Positions 1 to 12,856 of a stretch of DNA of 64,000 nt are shown here, piece after piece. The stretch spans positions 2,542,001-2,606,000 of the forward strand of contig JAQFVV010012435.1 of the NCBI GenBank assembly GCA_028023455.1, read 5' to 3'. How positions within the stretch are numbered: the first letter of the stretch is position 1; each line of letters begins with the position of its first letter. The position numbers and the translations under genes are program-made. The stretch comes from Epiperipatus broadwayi. Its lineage: Eukaryota > Onychophora > Udeonychophora > Euonychophora > Peripatidae. A model generated the notes under the pieces. It had not been told where the DNA came from, made no database searches, and was given only the letters and a program-made list of their open reading frames with translations.

Positions 1-562
1 AATGTAATAAATTATTTTACTGTTGACTAAAAAACTCCATACATATCGCTATTTATAAACTTAATATAATTTTCATTGTTGAAACCGGGACTAAATAAAT
101 ATCATAAGTTGTGGCATCAGACAGTGAGTGTAATATCATCGAATAAAGCTACATTTTTATTTGACAATATGATGTTCGCTACCAGTTCGCTGTTAGGGAC
201 CCTTCACTCAGTGTTTGTGAAAATCTGCACAGCATGATTAGTAACAATTGGAAAAGCAACTGACTTGGAATAGGGATGTCCCAGGATTGATTCTGGTACT
301 AACTTTTTATGAACTCCCAAGAAATCAAGCATATGCTTTTTTAATGCAAAATCTGAAATATCAGTATATAAGATATCGGGGAGTGTGAATTGATCTGCTA
401 GTTAGGAAGTGTGGATGTGATTTTATTGCAAAGTTATCCCATACTTTCATATTTCTTCTTTATAAAGAGTCCATTATTAGAAAAAGCTGGAATATTACAT
501 ACAAGATAGCAAGACATAGAATTTGTTTTTATCACTTAGAACTAGGAAAGAACTTTGAAATA
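1..562. other. Non-coding stretch, no gene recognised
   Basis: AT-rich DNA without a convincing open frame. The 120-300 part is less AT-rich and may be old repeat sequence, but no family was identified. Confidence 0.4.
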
Positions 563-750
563 TTAAACTGGATTCCAAGAGATTGTAAAAGACCCAGAAA
601 GAAACCACACATGAGATGGATGGATGAAATAAGAAAAGTGTGCAGCGGTGATGTGAAGAAGAGAAGCTAAAGATCGGAGAAGATGGATTGAACTTGGAGA
701 TATCTTTATCCTGCAGTGGATTGATAATGGTTGATGATGATGATGAAAAT
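563..750 (+). pseudogene. RTE-type LINE, 3' end of ORF with (TGA)n tail
   Basis: Translation of the plus strand gives a start like ILNWIPRDCKRPRK and an end like REAKDRRRWIELG...QWIDNG followed by a stop. This is the usual C-terminus of RTE-class endonuclease/reverse transcriptase proteins, which copy their RNA into the genome by target-primed reverse transcription. The two halves lie in different frames, so at least one small indel has occurred near 650. The stop at about 732-734 is followed directly by repeated TGA units, the short tandem tail typical of RTE elements. Only about 60 codons of the 3' end are present; the copy is 5'-truncated and dead. The same tail recurs near 19.9 and 49.5 kb. 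Confidence 0.75.
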
Positions 751-1222
751 ATAAAAAGATAGGAAGCAAAAACTGAAAATATACAAAACAATTATGCTTT
801 GATTGCCAACATATAAATGTAAAATACTGTCAAAAAGAACAGACAATTTTAATTAAATTAAACTAAACATATTTTTTATTATCAATTATTTTAATACTTT
901 CATACTTTTCATTTGAAACTATGCTTTAGTCAAATTCTTTGTTCGTTTTAATTTATTGTAGACATCTAACAACTCCTATTATAGTTTGTTACATATTACT
1001 CTTCTCATTATATTATTGTTTATTACATGTTAGAATAAATACTTACTCAAATGATGCATAAAGACCAGGAAGACAAAGAATGTTTTCTACTACAGTTCAG
1101 AAACCCTTGTAGAAGCAATTTCATCAAATAATTTGTCAATGTTTTTCAATTTGTTTAATTGATTTTTCCTGAAGATTATTTAATATTGAACCAAATATAT
1201 ATCTCCAGAATTTAACCATATA
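751..1222. other. Non-coding stretch, nothing recognised
   Basis: Very AT-rich; no open frame, tRNA-like box or clear repeat seen. Confidence 0.4.
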
Positions 1223-1225
1223 ATT

Positions 1226-1990
1226 TCTTTTGCAATTTATCCATGCTACTTTGAACACAACATTTTATTGCACTTATATGTACACACAAACTTACATTTG
1301 GACTGCCCTATAGTCTTTTAAGAGCTATGATATGAAAAAAAATAAAATAAATAACTATATAAATAATACCATAAAAATGTAAACAATAAAAGTAGTAGAA
1401 TAATAAAGACCAACATAAAATATAAATAAACATAATAAAACTGAAACAAATGTAATTGAAACCAAATAAAATAATCCAGGTAATATAAAATAAATATAAA
1501 TTATACATGTGTATTCCTGATTGTATACATACTTATTCATGAACAACTATTAATTTCAATATATTATTTGTTTTTATTATTTTTAATAATCCCCTAATTA
1601 TTTCTATTTCTTATAAACTTAAACTTTAATTTGATTATCCCCATATTAATAAAAATAAATAATATACAGTCAGGAATACACATGTATAATTTATATTTAT
1701 ATTTGACATTATATATTTTATTTTATATTACCTCGATTATTTTATTTAGTTTTGATTAGATTTATTTCAGTTTTATTATGTTTTGTTATATTTTATGTTG
1801 TTTTTTATTATTTTATTAATTTTATTGTTTACACTTTTTATGGTATTCTTTATATAATTATTTATTTTATTTTATATCATAGCTTTGAAGAAGACTGCAG
1901 GGCAATTAAAACATAAGATTGTGTGTACATAAAATACAATAAAATGTTTTGTTTGCTAAAAAGTATTCAAAGTAGAGTAGATAAATTGCA
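1226..1990. mobile_element. Foldback element with ~300-bp inverted arms
   Basis: The left arm (about 1,226-1,540) is the imperfect reverse complement of the right arm (about 1,665-1,990), leaving a spacer of roughly 125 bp. Shared landmarks are TCAGGAATACACATGTATAA on the inner side and CAATAAAATGTT with GATAAATTGCA on the outer side. Each arm carries a decayed hairpin block of the TGAAGA...(A/C)AAA(C/T) kind; the right arm reads TTTGAAGAAGACTGCAGGGC near 1,882. No transposase is encoded, and the open frames inside are by-products of the AT-rich repeat. It could be a foldback transposon or an inverted pair of retroposons. Confidence 0.75.
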
Positions 1991-2049
1991 TTTATATAAA
2001 ATATTACAGCAAAATAAAAAAAAAGGTGAATTTGGTAATATTTCTGAAT

Positions 2050-2121
2050 TAAAACAAGCAGAGAGTTTTGCCTGTTTTAACAACAGTTATACACAAGCGT
2101 AAGAAGTGGTGGTCATGTCAT
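2050..2121 (+). mobile_element. Truncated repeat C copy, 72 bp, with 15-bp target duplication
   Basis: The insert carries the 3' end of repeat C (GAGAGTTTTGCCTGTTTTAA, then TTATACACAAGCG and GTGGTGGTCATGT). It lies between two identical copies of GTAATATTTCTGAAT at 2,035-2,049 and 2,122-2,136. A precise 15-bp duplication around a 5'-truncated fragment is the signature of target-primed retroposition rather than cut-and-paste transposition. Confidence 0.75.
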
Positions 2122-2136
2122 GTAATATTTCTGAAT

Positions 2137-2514
2137 AATGTCTTTTACTTATCCAAAGCTTTTTGCATAGATCAATTATAAAATATATTTTTTATAGAGA
2201 ATATTTGAATTCTTTTTTATTTTTTAAAATATTTTCATTATTTTCTTTAAACCTTCTCAGCAATATCTTCAATCCTTTAGGTATAAATTCACACTTTTTG
2301 TTTTCAAGATGTTTAATAAGAGTTTAATATCTGTTGCACTTATATTTTTATTTTTTATGACCAAATCTCTTTGTTGAAAAAATTAAGTTATCCATGTACA
2401 ACCATAAATATATTTCACAACAATGTTTTAAATTTAAAAAATGTGAAGAGGTGAGTATATTATGAAAATTCAGTTTAGGTCTAAGATATTATTTAATTAT
2501 TTAAGATGAAAGAA
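2137..2514. other. Non-coding stretch, nothing recognised
   Basis: AT-rich sequence without open frames or a recognised repeat. Confidence 0.35.
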
Positions 2515-3480
2515 AATCCCAAAAGGTATTTACTTTTTCTGGTCTAATTTGCTGCAAGGATTTTGAAATAATAAAAAAAGATATTTTTCTTGTTTATAAG
2601 ATATTTTTGATTATTTTTACACATGAATTGGTTGGTAATTATTTAAGCAAAAAGAAATACACATGTAATCTTTCAATATATTAATTTATTTTTTATTATC
2701 AAAAATAGAAGTTAATAAACTTGACCATAATATGAAAAAATAAAACCACAGTATCTATTATGTTATTATCTATCAGAATTGACACTGTTAAAGTCTTTAT
2801 CAAATATTATAATTATTATATACCAAACATCAGATTTTGAAGCAAACTTTCATAGATTTATTATAAATCTATCTTTGTTTACATTTAAAAAAACTGAAAA
2901 AAAAATTTGATTATTTTCTGAGTGTTTTTACTAACTTAGTTGATGATATTTATGTTATATTGTTCTGATTTTCACTGGTATAGATGGTTGAAGAGTTGGA
3001 GGTTGGAGTGGGTTGAAGCCTGGCCATTAAAGTGTAAGGATTTGGTATTTTAATATAAACAGCATTGATTATATATATGTGTATGGGAGATGATAGTCTG
3101 GACCAACTGATGGGTGCTGTTTTAGTATGAAATATGTATATTGGTGATTACTTATTTTTTCTGCATGTGTGTTGTCATGTGTATCAATAGTATGAGATAG
3201 TGTGAATAGTGAAAGGGTTTGAAAGTCTGAGTTTAAATCCTCTATATTTATATTTAAGATGTCAAGTGTGATTTTTTAAGAATATTATCCATTTATAAAA
3301 TGAAATTAAAAAAAAATCAAGTGCAACATATTGAGCTTTAGTATAAAATAAAGATTTTATATGATGTGAAAATTTGAGAATTTTCAAAAATTCTCACTAG
3401 GTGAAACAAAAGAAAATCTTAGATTTCAAAGGGTTAAGAGAAATTAAGCTTTACATTTACTTCTATTTTAATAGATTATT
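2515..3480. repeat. Repeat A, copy 1, interrupted by repeat B
   Basis: 2,515-2,975 and 3,265-3,480 align in order with 11,035-11,710. Shared blocks include AGAAGTTAATAAACTTGA, TTATAAATCTA/TAATAAATCTA and TAAAATAAAGATTTTATA. In this copy about 280 bp (2,980-3,262) matching repeat B sit in the middle, whereas the 11-kb copy is uninterrupted there. Identity of the element is unknown. Confidence 0.6.
2980..3262. repeat. Repeat B, copy 1, inserted in repeat A
   Basis: Matches 20,800-21,190: landmarks are GAAGCCTG(G/T)CCATTAAAGT, the block around ACCAACTGATG(A/G)GTGCT, and GAAATATGTA(C/T)ATTGG. It ends in a tRNA-like 3' half with a decayed B box (GAGTTTAAATCCTCT). The short ATATATAT here corresponds to a 63-bp (AT)n in the second copy. 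Confidence 0.6.
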
Positions 3481-3504
3481 AACACTTTTTAATCTAAGAT
3501 TTTT

Positions 3505-3532
3505 GTAATATATATATATATATATATATATA
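3505..3532. repeat. (AT)n microsatellite
   Basis: Uninterrupted TA dinucleotides, about 14 units. Confidence 0.9.
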
Positions 3533-3841
3533 CCACCCTCTCACATGCATTACTACAAATCTACCAAAGGATATTAATTTATTTGAAATTCATCTGCCAA
3601 CATTACTAAACAAATGAAGATACTATCTTGAATTATTTTATTGCTACATTGCATTATTTATGGCATACAAAATATTAATGAAATATATTTGATAGAAATA
3701 TATTAATTTTTGTCCAAAAAAATTTTCTAACCATACAAAATTTTTAATTTAAATAAAGTATTCAAAAAATTAAAAAAAAAAACAATTTAAATTTTTACAG
3801 ATTTTATGGCAATCTAACATGATGTCTAAAGAGAAATATTC

Positions 3842-4850
<1,009 letters not shown>

Positions 4851-4869
4851 AAGCCAGCAAGTTGATTGT

Positions 4870-4990
4870 TTAATCTACCAATCAAATGGGAAGTTTCTTT
4901 CGGTATAAAAGCTCAGTTCAATTGTTAGGAGAGGACTCTGTGATTGAATTTTCAAGTTAATTGTGTTATTAAAAAAATAGCTACGTAAAT
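4870..4990 (+). promoter_or_regulatory. Promoter-like block (CCAAT then TATAAAAG), possible LTR
   Basis: A CCAAT box in ACCAATCAAA (about 4,877) is followed some 25 bp later by GGTATAAAAGC (about 4,903) and a less AT-rich stretch with AGGAGAGGACTCTGTGATTG. This order and spacing suit a pol II core promoter, and the same CCAAT-TATA order is seen in the Gypsy LTRs at 12.3 kb. No coding region follows, so a degenerate LTR is the likelier reading. A conserved second LTR was not found. Confidence 0.35.
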
Positions 4991-7284
4991 TTTGTAGACG
5001 CTTTTAAAATCATTTTTCAAAATTATAAAAGTGTCTTTGTAAATAAGTTATAGAAATTTTAAATGATAAACATGCAGTGTTGATTTAATTTTTCCCTATC
5101 GGTCGTCTCTATTAAGCTCAATTTACAAGCAAATAGTCATGGGAACATCATATATAGTGAAAATATATCGGAAACTTTATACTAGAGATATGACAAATGC
5201 TGGATTAGTTCGGAAAATTACGAGATGGAGAAAAGTAGTATTTTGGACAGTATATAATTTTAAAAGCTAATTACTATTGACTATTAGAAAATAGATATTT
5301 TAAAGAATAAAATACTTCTTTATGAAGAAAGTATTTTTGCAAGCTATAAATTTAAATATATATCTTAAGTAAAGATATTAGAAATAAAAGTAGTTTTATA
5401 AATACTTGCCTTGTTAAGTCTTTATGTTTAAAAGACTGAATGTTGACAATTTTGAAAGGCAAATAAATTGAAAATATAATTAGCTAAAAGTCTTAATATA
5501 ATAAAAATTATTATATTGAAATAATCTAAACGCTGGTTGTTTAGATGAAGAAACTTATTCTTACCTGGATATTTTGTTATGGAATGCACAAGTAATACAT
5601 GGACGTCCAAGTCAATTTAAAATAATTAAATATAAATTTTTATAAACTATAGACTAAATTAAAAATAATAACTTTTGAATAATATTCTTAAAAGAACTAA
5701 ATCAGGATCCTATAAACTATTTTAATTTTATTTTCTTTTCTTTTGGGGAACTTATTTTTTAAAAAAAGAACGTTTTCATTTTTCATAAACTTTTAAAGAA
5801 ACACGTGATGTAATGGAACAGGAAATGGTGTTCTAGTGAATATGTGCCTAGGATTAAAGAACTGTATGGTGAAAAGAAGATATCGCTGGAGTTACGTAAT
5901 ATGAATTCTGTTTTATTTATCTAACAAAATTTAAATATTGTTAATCTATTAAAAATGAGATAGGTACATTTCTTTAAGTAATAACTAAAAATAATATAAT
6001 GATTAATTGCATAAGTTTATTTTATATTTAATACAACACATAATATTTTAAAGAATGATCGTGAGTATAAATGTGAATTATTTTATGAAGCTGTAATTCC
6101 GAAGAATATTGGAAGATGGACTGTACATTAAATCATTATTTATGGTAAAAATTGTATAATAATAATAATTTTGATGTATTAATATGTTTTTCTTTAGATC
6201 AACCAAAGGATATATTATTGTTGAATGAATGTATAGATATTTTTAAAAAATACCCACATATTATATTGGTAGTGACAGTTTTATTTAGATATGCATAATT
6301 TGAATTTATGATATAAATATGATACAACATTACATAAAAGCTTAGAAATAATTATATGATTCTTTCGTAGATAAATTTTGATATTTTTCTTTACGTTATA
6401 GTATTAGAATTAGATTTATTATTTATAAGTAATTATTTGTTATTTGTAAATTAGGAAGAGATTTAAAAGTCTGTATTTTATTTTATTTATTGGATAAATT
6501 ACGTTAAGTTTTATGGAGAAGTTTATATTTGGATTGAAGGTTTACCAAGTATAGATGATGAAGTATAAATAGTTTGGATAATTAGTATTTTATTTAAAAT
6601 TGAAGATTGTTTTTCCGGAAATTTTATATAAGTTTTTAGAAAATATTTTGTAGATAGAAATTTAGTAAGAAGGAGTAGTATAACACATAAAGTAAAGTAA
6701 TAATTTTACATAGAAAAGAATCATAGAATTTATCTAATATAATACTTTATGAATTTGAAATTAATGAATGATTTAAATAATATTATTATTTTAACAATAC
6801 ATGTATGTAATGCATATTTGATAAAACATGTAGCATGAATTGCATTAAGTGAAATATAAAGTTATAATCAATTATTTGTTATTACATTACAAAGATACAT
6901 TAATTTCTATATTATAATATTAAAGTAGTACTAATAGTAAAGTGAACACATACTATTACATTATGGAATGAATAACATTAATACTTAATTAATGTAGCAA
7001 TTTAATTATTAAAGTTTATTGTTTACATATGCTGCATAAACAGTATTTACATAAATTTATTTGTAATAATTGAAGCTTACTGATATGTATTTAAAGTGTA
7101 AGTTCGAAAACATACTTCAGTGTTATTAGTACAGCATTTTAAAAGAATGTAAATTATTTTCTTAAGAGTATAAGTTAATAACAGTGTAAACATTTTGTAT
7201 TATTATTTTCTTATATTTTTTTATTTTCTTTGTTTTCTAATTTTGAACTGTAAATATAGTAAATGGATTTTTAATTAAAGTTAA
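4991..7284. other. Long AT-rich stretch, no gene recognised
   Basis: About 2.3 kb with stop codons in every frame. The longest notable open segment starts at 5,139 (MGTSYIVKIYRKLYTR...), about 40 codons, unrecognised. This interval might be the body or decayed interior of an LTR element starting at the promoter-like block, but nothing in it proves this. Confidence 0.35.
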
Positions 7285-7375
7285 TGTAAATAAAATTGTT
7301 TAATTTGTTTTTAAGAGTGTGTCGAGTTCATTATTTTGCACCACAGCATTTGACAGCAGATAATTTGAACAAACA
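7285..7375 (+). repeat. Possible LTR 3' border and primer-binding-like site
   Basis: AATAAA (about 7,290) is followed by TGCACCACA and then TTTGACAGCAGATAATTTG. The order poly(A) signal, CA end, TTTG(A/G)CAGCAG resembles an LTR end followed by a primer-binding site. A similar CATTGGCAGCGAGCT occurs near 8,591. Weak without a paired LTR. Confidence 0.2.
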
Positions 7376-9432
7376 TAATATTTGCACAGTATGAATTATT
7401 ATTATTATTTAGAAATAAACACAATATGTTCTTGATATCATTTTATAAGAATTGATTGATATTAACATATAATATTATTATGGTCATAGGGTAATTATAA
7501 TGCACATTATAAGAATACAATATTATTTATTGCCACATATTATTAAGTTATAAGATTTTGATCTATTCTAAAATTAAAGATACTATACGAAAATAAAAGA
7601 TATACATGTTGTTATTTATTTAATGATTGATGATATAACAGAAATAGATAAAATTAAGTTATACCCTAAGATTAGTATTGAGTATTATTATTATGAGAAT
7701 AGGTTAGGTGTATTTAGGTTTGATATAAAATCCCTTATCATACTTATTTACATGAGTTATCATTACTTTAAGATAATTAGAAGAACCTGAGATTATTTAA
7801 TTATATTCTTTTAAAATTAAAAGTTCAGATTTATTTATTTATTATTATTAAAGATAGTTTATTTTATTTTAAAAGCCATAAGAATGCTGTAGATGTAGTA
7901 GTAAGTTAATAAGGAGGTAATAGTATTCTTATGCCATTGAAACAATGTCTTGGAAGATATTGACTCAATGTAAATCTACTTATTGCTTTGTAACTTTACT
8001 TCACAGTCTCATGATTTTAATAAGTACTTATTTAATTAGAATAGAATATAGAGCTATATTGATTTTTGATAATTAATAGTAAATTTAATTAGAATATGAT
8101 AATATAAAAGTATATTAAAGTTAAACATGCAAATTTTAATTAAGCATTATAATTCAATTGAGCTAGATGTATTTCAAATTATATTATACATCGAGAAGTA
8201 AGGGTACAATATATATATATATATAATAGAATCAGCATATCTAAAAAAATCAATTTTATTGCAAATTATGGTACAATCAAAATTCATCAATATCATTTTA
8301 AAAGTCTATTCAAAAATAATTTATTTCTAATCCATAGTTTTTCTTCTCTGAACATTTCAGCTCATATGTGAATGGTATTTTTTGCAATTTGTTGAGATTG
8401 AATTTAAGACGTAAGTTTTTCATTTATTTTTATTTCTTCTAGAGATATATATATATTGAACCGCCCACTTTCTTTATTTTAAAATAATAATAACGACAAA
8501 TAGAAACATAAATTACACTTCCTTCCCTATTAAACCATCTAATCATTGAAGGTGCTTGGTTCCCGGGTAGAGTGCAAAATATCATTGGCAGCGAGCTACC
8601 AATAATATAAACACTCAGCTACTATACAAATACTGACCAAACAAACACTTTATTTATTTTAAGGTAAACCCTTTAGGTGCCAGTTAATTACATAGTAATT
8701 AACATGTTTATCTGATCAGCAAAGAATCTAGTACCTGAGTCCCCAGATAGCTCATCAAATTGCAGCTGCTTTAAAAAAAAAGAAATCTCAGCCCAATCTA
8801 AACATTCTACTTTATATAATAATGATGATTTACCGTATGCTAAACTTTGGCATCCTTAAAAAAACAAATCCTTATTCTTTAAGCTTTAATTTAACTATTT
8901 CTTAATAATAATTAAATCTTTCCATTCCCACTTTATTAAAATATTATCTTAGCATAAATATGTGTATTCAAATATAAATATAAATATTTAAACGACAGTT
9001 TAAATATCTTTTTTTTAAAAACAGTCATTTTGCTTTATAATTCAAACACACCCACTCTGTTCATTTTAAATAAATGTTTTAATACATTATAATAACTAAA
9101 ATATACATGACATACTAAATTAAATTTCACACATACATGCACACAATGTCTTTGAATAAAGTTAAACCCAGAAACCGATATCATTTGTATTTCCCAGATA
9201 CTACTTGATAAAGTTTAAAGTTTTATTTATTTATTTATCACAGTTTTTTTTTAAAAGAAAATCAAGAATTAGAAAATATTAAAACCAAAAGTTACCTAGG
9301 ATTTGGAAATCTGAAATGATGTACATACAGCACAATGCATTTTCTAAAAATGTTATCTATGACCGGTTAGCGCTAATCTCCACTAAATCTTCCTTGAATT
9401 CGTGATATTATATAACCTTCATGGATTTTCAG
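7376..9432. other. Non-coding stretch with short AT tract
   Basis: AT-rich, no gene recognised. Contains a short (AT)n at 8,211-8,226 and a locally GC-richer patch at about 8,530-8,620 of unknown nature. Confidence 0.35.
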
Positions 9433-9562
9433 CATAAACACTCTGCTATTTTATTGGCTTTATCTGAACATGGTTTGCCCTCTGACCTATCTGCTGATGT
9501 TATTTGCAGTGAAGGCTCCAGCCATCAGCACAATACTGTAGATTTAACAATGCATCATTTTG
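9433..9562 (+). CDS. Candidate internal exon of an unidentified gene
   Basis: A 130-bp segment open in one frame for 43 codons (HKHSAILLALSEHGLPSDLS... to ...NTVDLTMHHF) with markedly higher G+C than its surroundings. It is bounded by a good acceptor (TTTTCAG at the left) and a strong donor (G then GTAGGT at 9,563). Length and leftover phase (1 nt) fit an ordinary internal exon. Codon use looks protein-like, with no runs of Lys/Asn/Ile as expected from AT-rich noise. I do not recognise the protein and infer no function. No partner exon was found nearby, which in a repeat-rich genome may simply mean long introns. It could also be an exon of a pseudogene or a chance open segment. Confidence 0.45.
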
Positions 9563-11034
9563 GTAGGTATAACAATTTATATAATTTTTGATTTGGTAAT
9601 TTTAAGAAATATTTTGAAAGATTTTCTTTTAAAATATCTTAAATAATAATGGAATGTTGAAATTTTAAACCATCTTAACAATGACAAAGTTTTGTTATAT
9701 CCAGCGTTTATTATCTCATGAACTTACTGTACTTTTCCTTCGCTCTGATTGGGCCTCTATTTTATTCTTTTGTTCAAAACTTTTACACACGCACACATTT
9801 TATTATTTTATTATAAAATAAAACTAATTTTTCTTTATTACTTTTTATTATAAACTAATCAAAAATAATATTAAATCATTTTTATTTCAAAAATAAAAAA
9901 AAAATCTTACCCTCTTTAAAAGCGTTTATTATTTATTTTTCTTTAACAATAAACCCCCCCTACCCTACTCTTTTGTTTTTAATTTTCTTTTCCTTCAACT
10001 TTTAACTTTTATTTTCCCACTTTATTTTTAAAAGGTGAGATTTATAAAATATTACTACTTTTAAATAATAATACATATTCGATAATGATGTATCTTGGTA
10101 CAATATATATATATTCCTACATTACAGCAGCATTTTCACCATTTTGATAATATTAATATCTCATTGTTTGTCATACAATTTATATTACTTATGATTTCTC
10201 TTTAATAATCCCAATACACATACATTTGCACAGTATTCTATGTTGTGTACATCTTTGTATTACTTTAATTCCAAATTTCAAAGCCACAAGTAATGGCATA
10301 CATTTATTAAAATTTTTCCAAGCACAAAAGCACACTTTTATATAATATTTAGTTGTTTCTACATAACCTACTTGTATCCATGTTTATTTTCATGAATAAT
10401 TGTGTTCATAACATTTTCATCTGCATTAATTAATTTATTTTATAAATACAGGAATTCACTGACATTGGGCAGTCCAATGATGGCTATTTTTTGTTTGTTT
10501 TGACAAGCTTTATATTCATTTGATAGCAAATTCTTGAACTAAAATGAGTTTCAATTTCAATTCTAACTATTTCACCTAGATACCAACACCCATTAATTAA
10601 GACTCAATTCAAGAAGAGTGATTACTGTATCTTCATATATTGACTAGTTTATATTTTACTTTAGCTTTTATTAAAAATCATAAGGAAAGTCATAAATTTA
10701 AATGTAATTTGTTTACTTATTTATTGTTGCAAAATTAAATTAAATATTTGCTTTGTTAGTAAAATTTGTGTTTGTTTTCTTTCCTCAGACAATTAATCAA
10801 CTAAAAATTTATTAAATAAAACCTTTGTTGAAAATCATTGAAAGTTTCCTTTAAAAAGGCACTATTGTCCTATAACTTTATATTAGAGTTACTAACATTA
10901 TCCTAAGTGATAATGACCCACATGTTTTTAAAAAAGTAGATTTTAATATGCTTTTATTGATGTTAAAGTTGAAAAAAATCTGAAGAGATCAGCATCTTAG
11001 TGACTGCTAAGATCAAAATACTTCTTCCTTATTC
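9563..11034. other. Non-coding stretch, possibly intronic
   Basis: AT-rich, no open frame of note. If the 9.4-kb exon is real this would be downstream intron. Confidence 0.35.
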
Positions 11035-11710
11035 TTTGACAGAAGAAAACATTCAGATGGGCTTTACTTCCTTCTGGCATATATTTCATGCAAAGATTTT
11101 AAAGTGTAAGGAAATGTTGTTTTTGCTTGTTTATAAAATATTTTGGATTATATTTACACATTAATTGATTGATTATTATAAAAAGTACACAAGTAAACTT
11201 TCATTTTATTCACTTATACTTTATTATTAGAAATAGAAGTTAATAAACTTGATCACAATATAACAAAAAGCAATGATGCTATCCATTATGTCATTATCTG
11301 TCCCAACTGACTTAGTATTAAATCTTTTAAAATAATATAATTTTTGTAAGCAAATATCTGATCTTACAGCAGAATTTATTAGAATTGTAATAAATCTACC
11401 TTCATGCATTCACATTAAAAAATAAAATAAAATTGAATTCATTAAGATTTTTAAAGAAATGTCAATGTAAGCATCTGTGTGATGTTTATGATACCTTTTC
11501 ATATTTTCAGGTCAGTTTTTGAATACTTAATATGAATTTTTTAGAATATTATTCATTTATAAAATTACATTAAAAAGAAATTTATTGATTTTTAGCATAA
11601 AATAAAGATTTTATACAAACAAAAAAGTTGAACATTTCCAAAAACGTTCCGCAGATGAAACAATAAAAAATGTCAGGATTGATCAAAGAAATTAATGCTA
11701 TTTTAATATA
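11035..11710. repeat. Repeat A, copy 2
   Basis: Aligns with 2,515-2,975 plus 3,265-3,480, but without the repeat B insertion. Shared blocks include AGAAGTTAATAAACTTGATC and ATAAAATAAAGATTTTATA. Confidence 0.6.
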
Positions 11711-11739
11711 ATAAATATGATGCAGCAATAATTATATGA

Positions 11740-12199
11740 GAGTGGCATTAGCAGGGTTAGCTTATAGTAAAGAGGATTTATGTGTTAATAAAGGGATGTT
11801 AGATTACTCAGAAAAATACAAAGAGAAGTAGAAAAACATGAATTAGATTCTGATGTATGAATGGCAAAGGAGGCAATTCAAGCAGAAATGGGATGGTCAG
11901 GTTTTGATATGAGAGATGTAAAAAGCAAAATGAAAATGTTCACTAGATTATAATTTATGGGATAATAAGAGAATAACCACAATGGTATTTAATTGCATTA
12001 TGAGTAAAGGATAAGCAACAAAATGGATGAGAAAGGTTTTACAGAATGTAGAACAGCTGGATAAAGATTTTATATCAGTTTATTTATGTAAAAATGGTAT
12101 GATTGTTTTAATTGTTGAGTGTTATAGTGGCAAAAAATGGGATAGAAGAATAACTGCATTAATAAAAAATATAGATAGTTAGAAAACTTGTATGGAGAG
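11740..12199 (+). pseudogene. Non-LTR retrotransposon ORF, part before Gypsy insertion
   Basis: Broken translation includes KEAIQAEMGWSGFDMRDVKS, LWDNKRITTMVFN and KWDRRITALIKNID. This resembles the region between the reverse-transcriptase domain and the C-terminal zinc knuckle of I/Nimb-like non-LTR elements. Stops and frameshifts are frequent, so the copy was already dead or has since decayed. The reading continues, after removing the Gypsy element and one GAGAG, into 15,892 onwards. The RT domain proper was not found upstream, where repeat A begins. Confidence 0.6.
12195..12199. repeat. Target site duplication GAGAG, left copy
   Basis: Five bases directly before the 5' LTR (starts TGTTATAG), repeated at 15,887-15,891 directly after the 3' LTR (ends CCAACA). 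A 5-bp duplication is normal for Ty3/Gypsy integrases. Confidence 0.8.
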
Positions 12200-12834
12200 T
12201 GTTATAGTCCCCCCTTCTCTCAGAAGTAGACTATTCCAGATGCCTCCTTATCTGATTGGATTAAGCATTATTTGCCACAGGCCAATAGGCTGATGTATAG
12301 ATAAAAACATAACCAATGATTACTACAGCCAATAAGCAATGATGCTTGCTGAATCCAAAGGTTTTCAATAAGGTCAGGAATCTGGGTATAAATAGTCAGC
12401 CTTTTGTGAGAATCAAGGAAGAATGTGTCTAACCTGAAAAGACTCTTCGCGTTCTCCCAGGGAAAGCTCTGCTAACTTAAACAGCAGCAAGTATTCCCAT
12501 TGATAGCACTACGCTATTTAGATCTATGCAGCTAGGCAAATCCCCACAGAGACCAAATGCTGCTACGATCACTCTCGGCTCAAGGCAAGCTGTCTTGTAC
12601 AGCTGGAAGAGTCATAGACCCTACCTGTGAAGCAAGCCATCAGGTGTGGCTGGAAGCAGCAGGCAGAACCCAGAGTTTACATTAAATTCCAATCATCTAT
12701 TTGTAAATATTCATTTGTATATATTGTACTGTATATATTTGTACATAATAAATATATTAATTGTAATACTTGTTTCAGTATTATTTTACCTTATTTACGG
12801 TTGGTTGGGTCTGTAATCCAGACCAAACCCAACA
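12200..12834 (+). repeat. 5' LTR
   Basis: Begins TGTTATAGTCCCC and ends AACCCAACA (TG...CA). Contains CCAAT-type boxes (GCCAATAAGCAATG), a TATA box (GGGTATAAATAG at about 12,384) and AATAAA at about 12,748, the layout U3-R-U5. The short open frames inside are not genes. Confidence 0.92.
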
Positions 12835-12837
12835 GAG

Positions 12838-12856
12838 TTGGCGCAGTTTGATAAAA
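12838..12856 (+). promoter_or_regulatory. Putative primer-binding site
   Basis: TTGGCGCAGTTTGATAAAA lies three bases after the 5' LTR, where a tRNA would prime minus-strand DNA synthesis. The priming tRNA was not identified. Confidence 0.5.

Noticed and set aside
1308-1546. Hydrophobic minus-strand frames rich in Tyr, Ile and Phe
   Set aside because: They arise from the AT-rich arm of a foldback element.
12627-12851. Open frames within the 5' and 3' LTRs (also 15,680-15,905)
   Set aside because: They lie inside the duplicated LTRs, differ between the two copies and have no coding signature.
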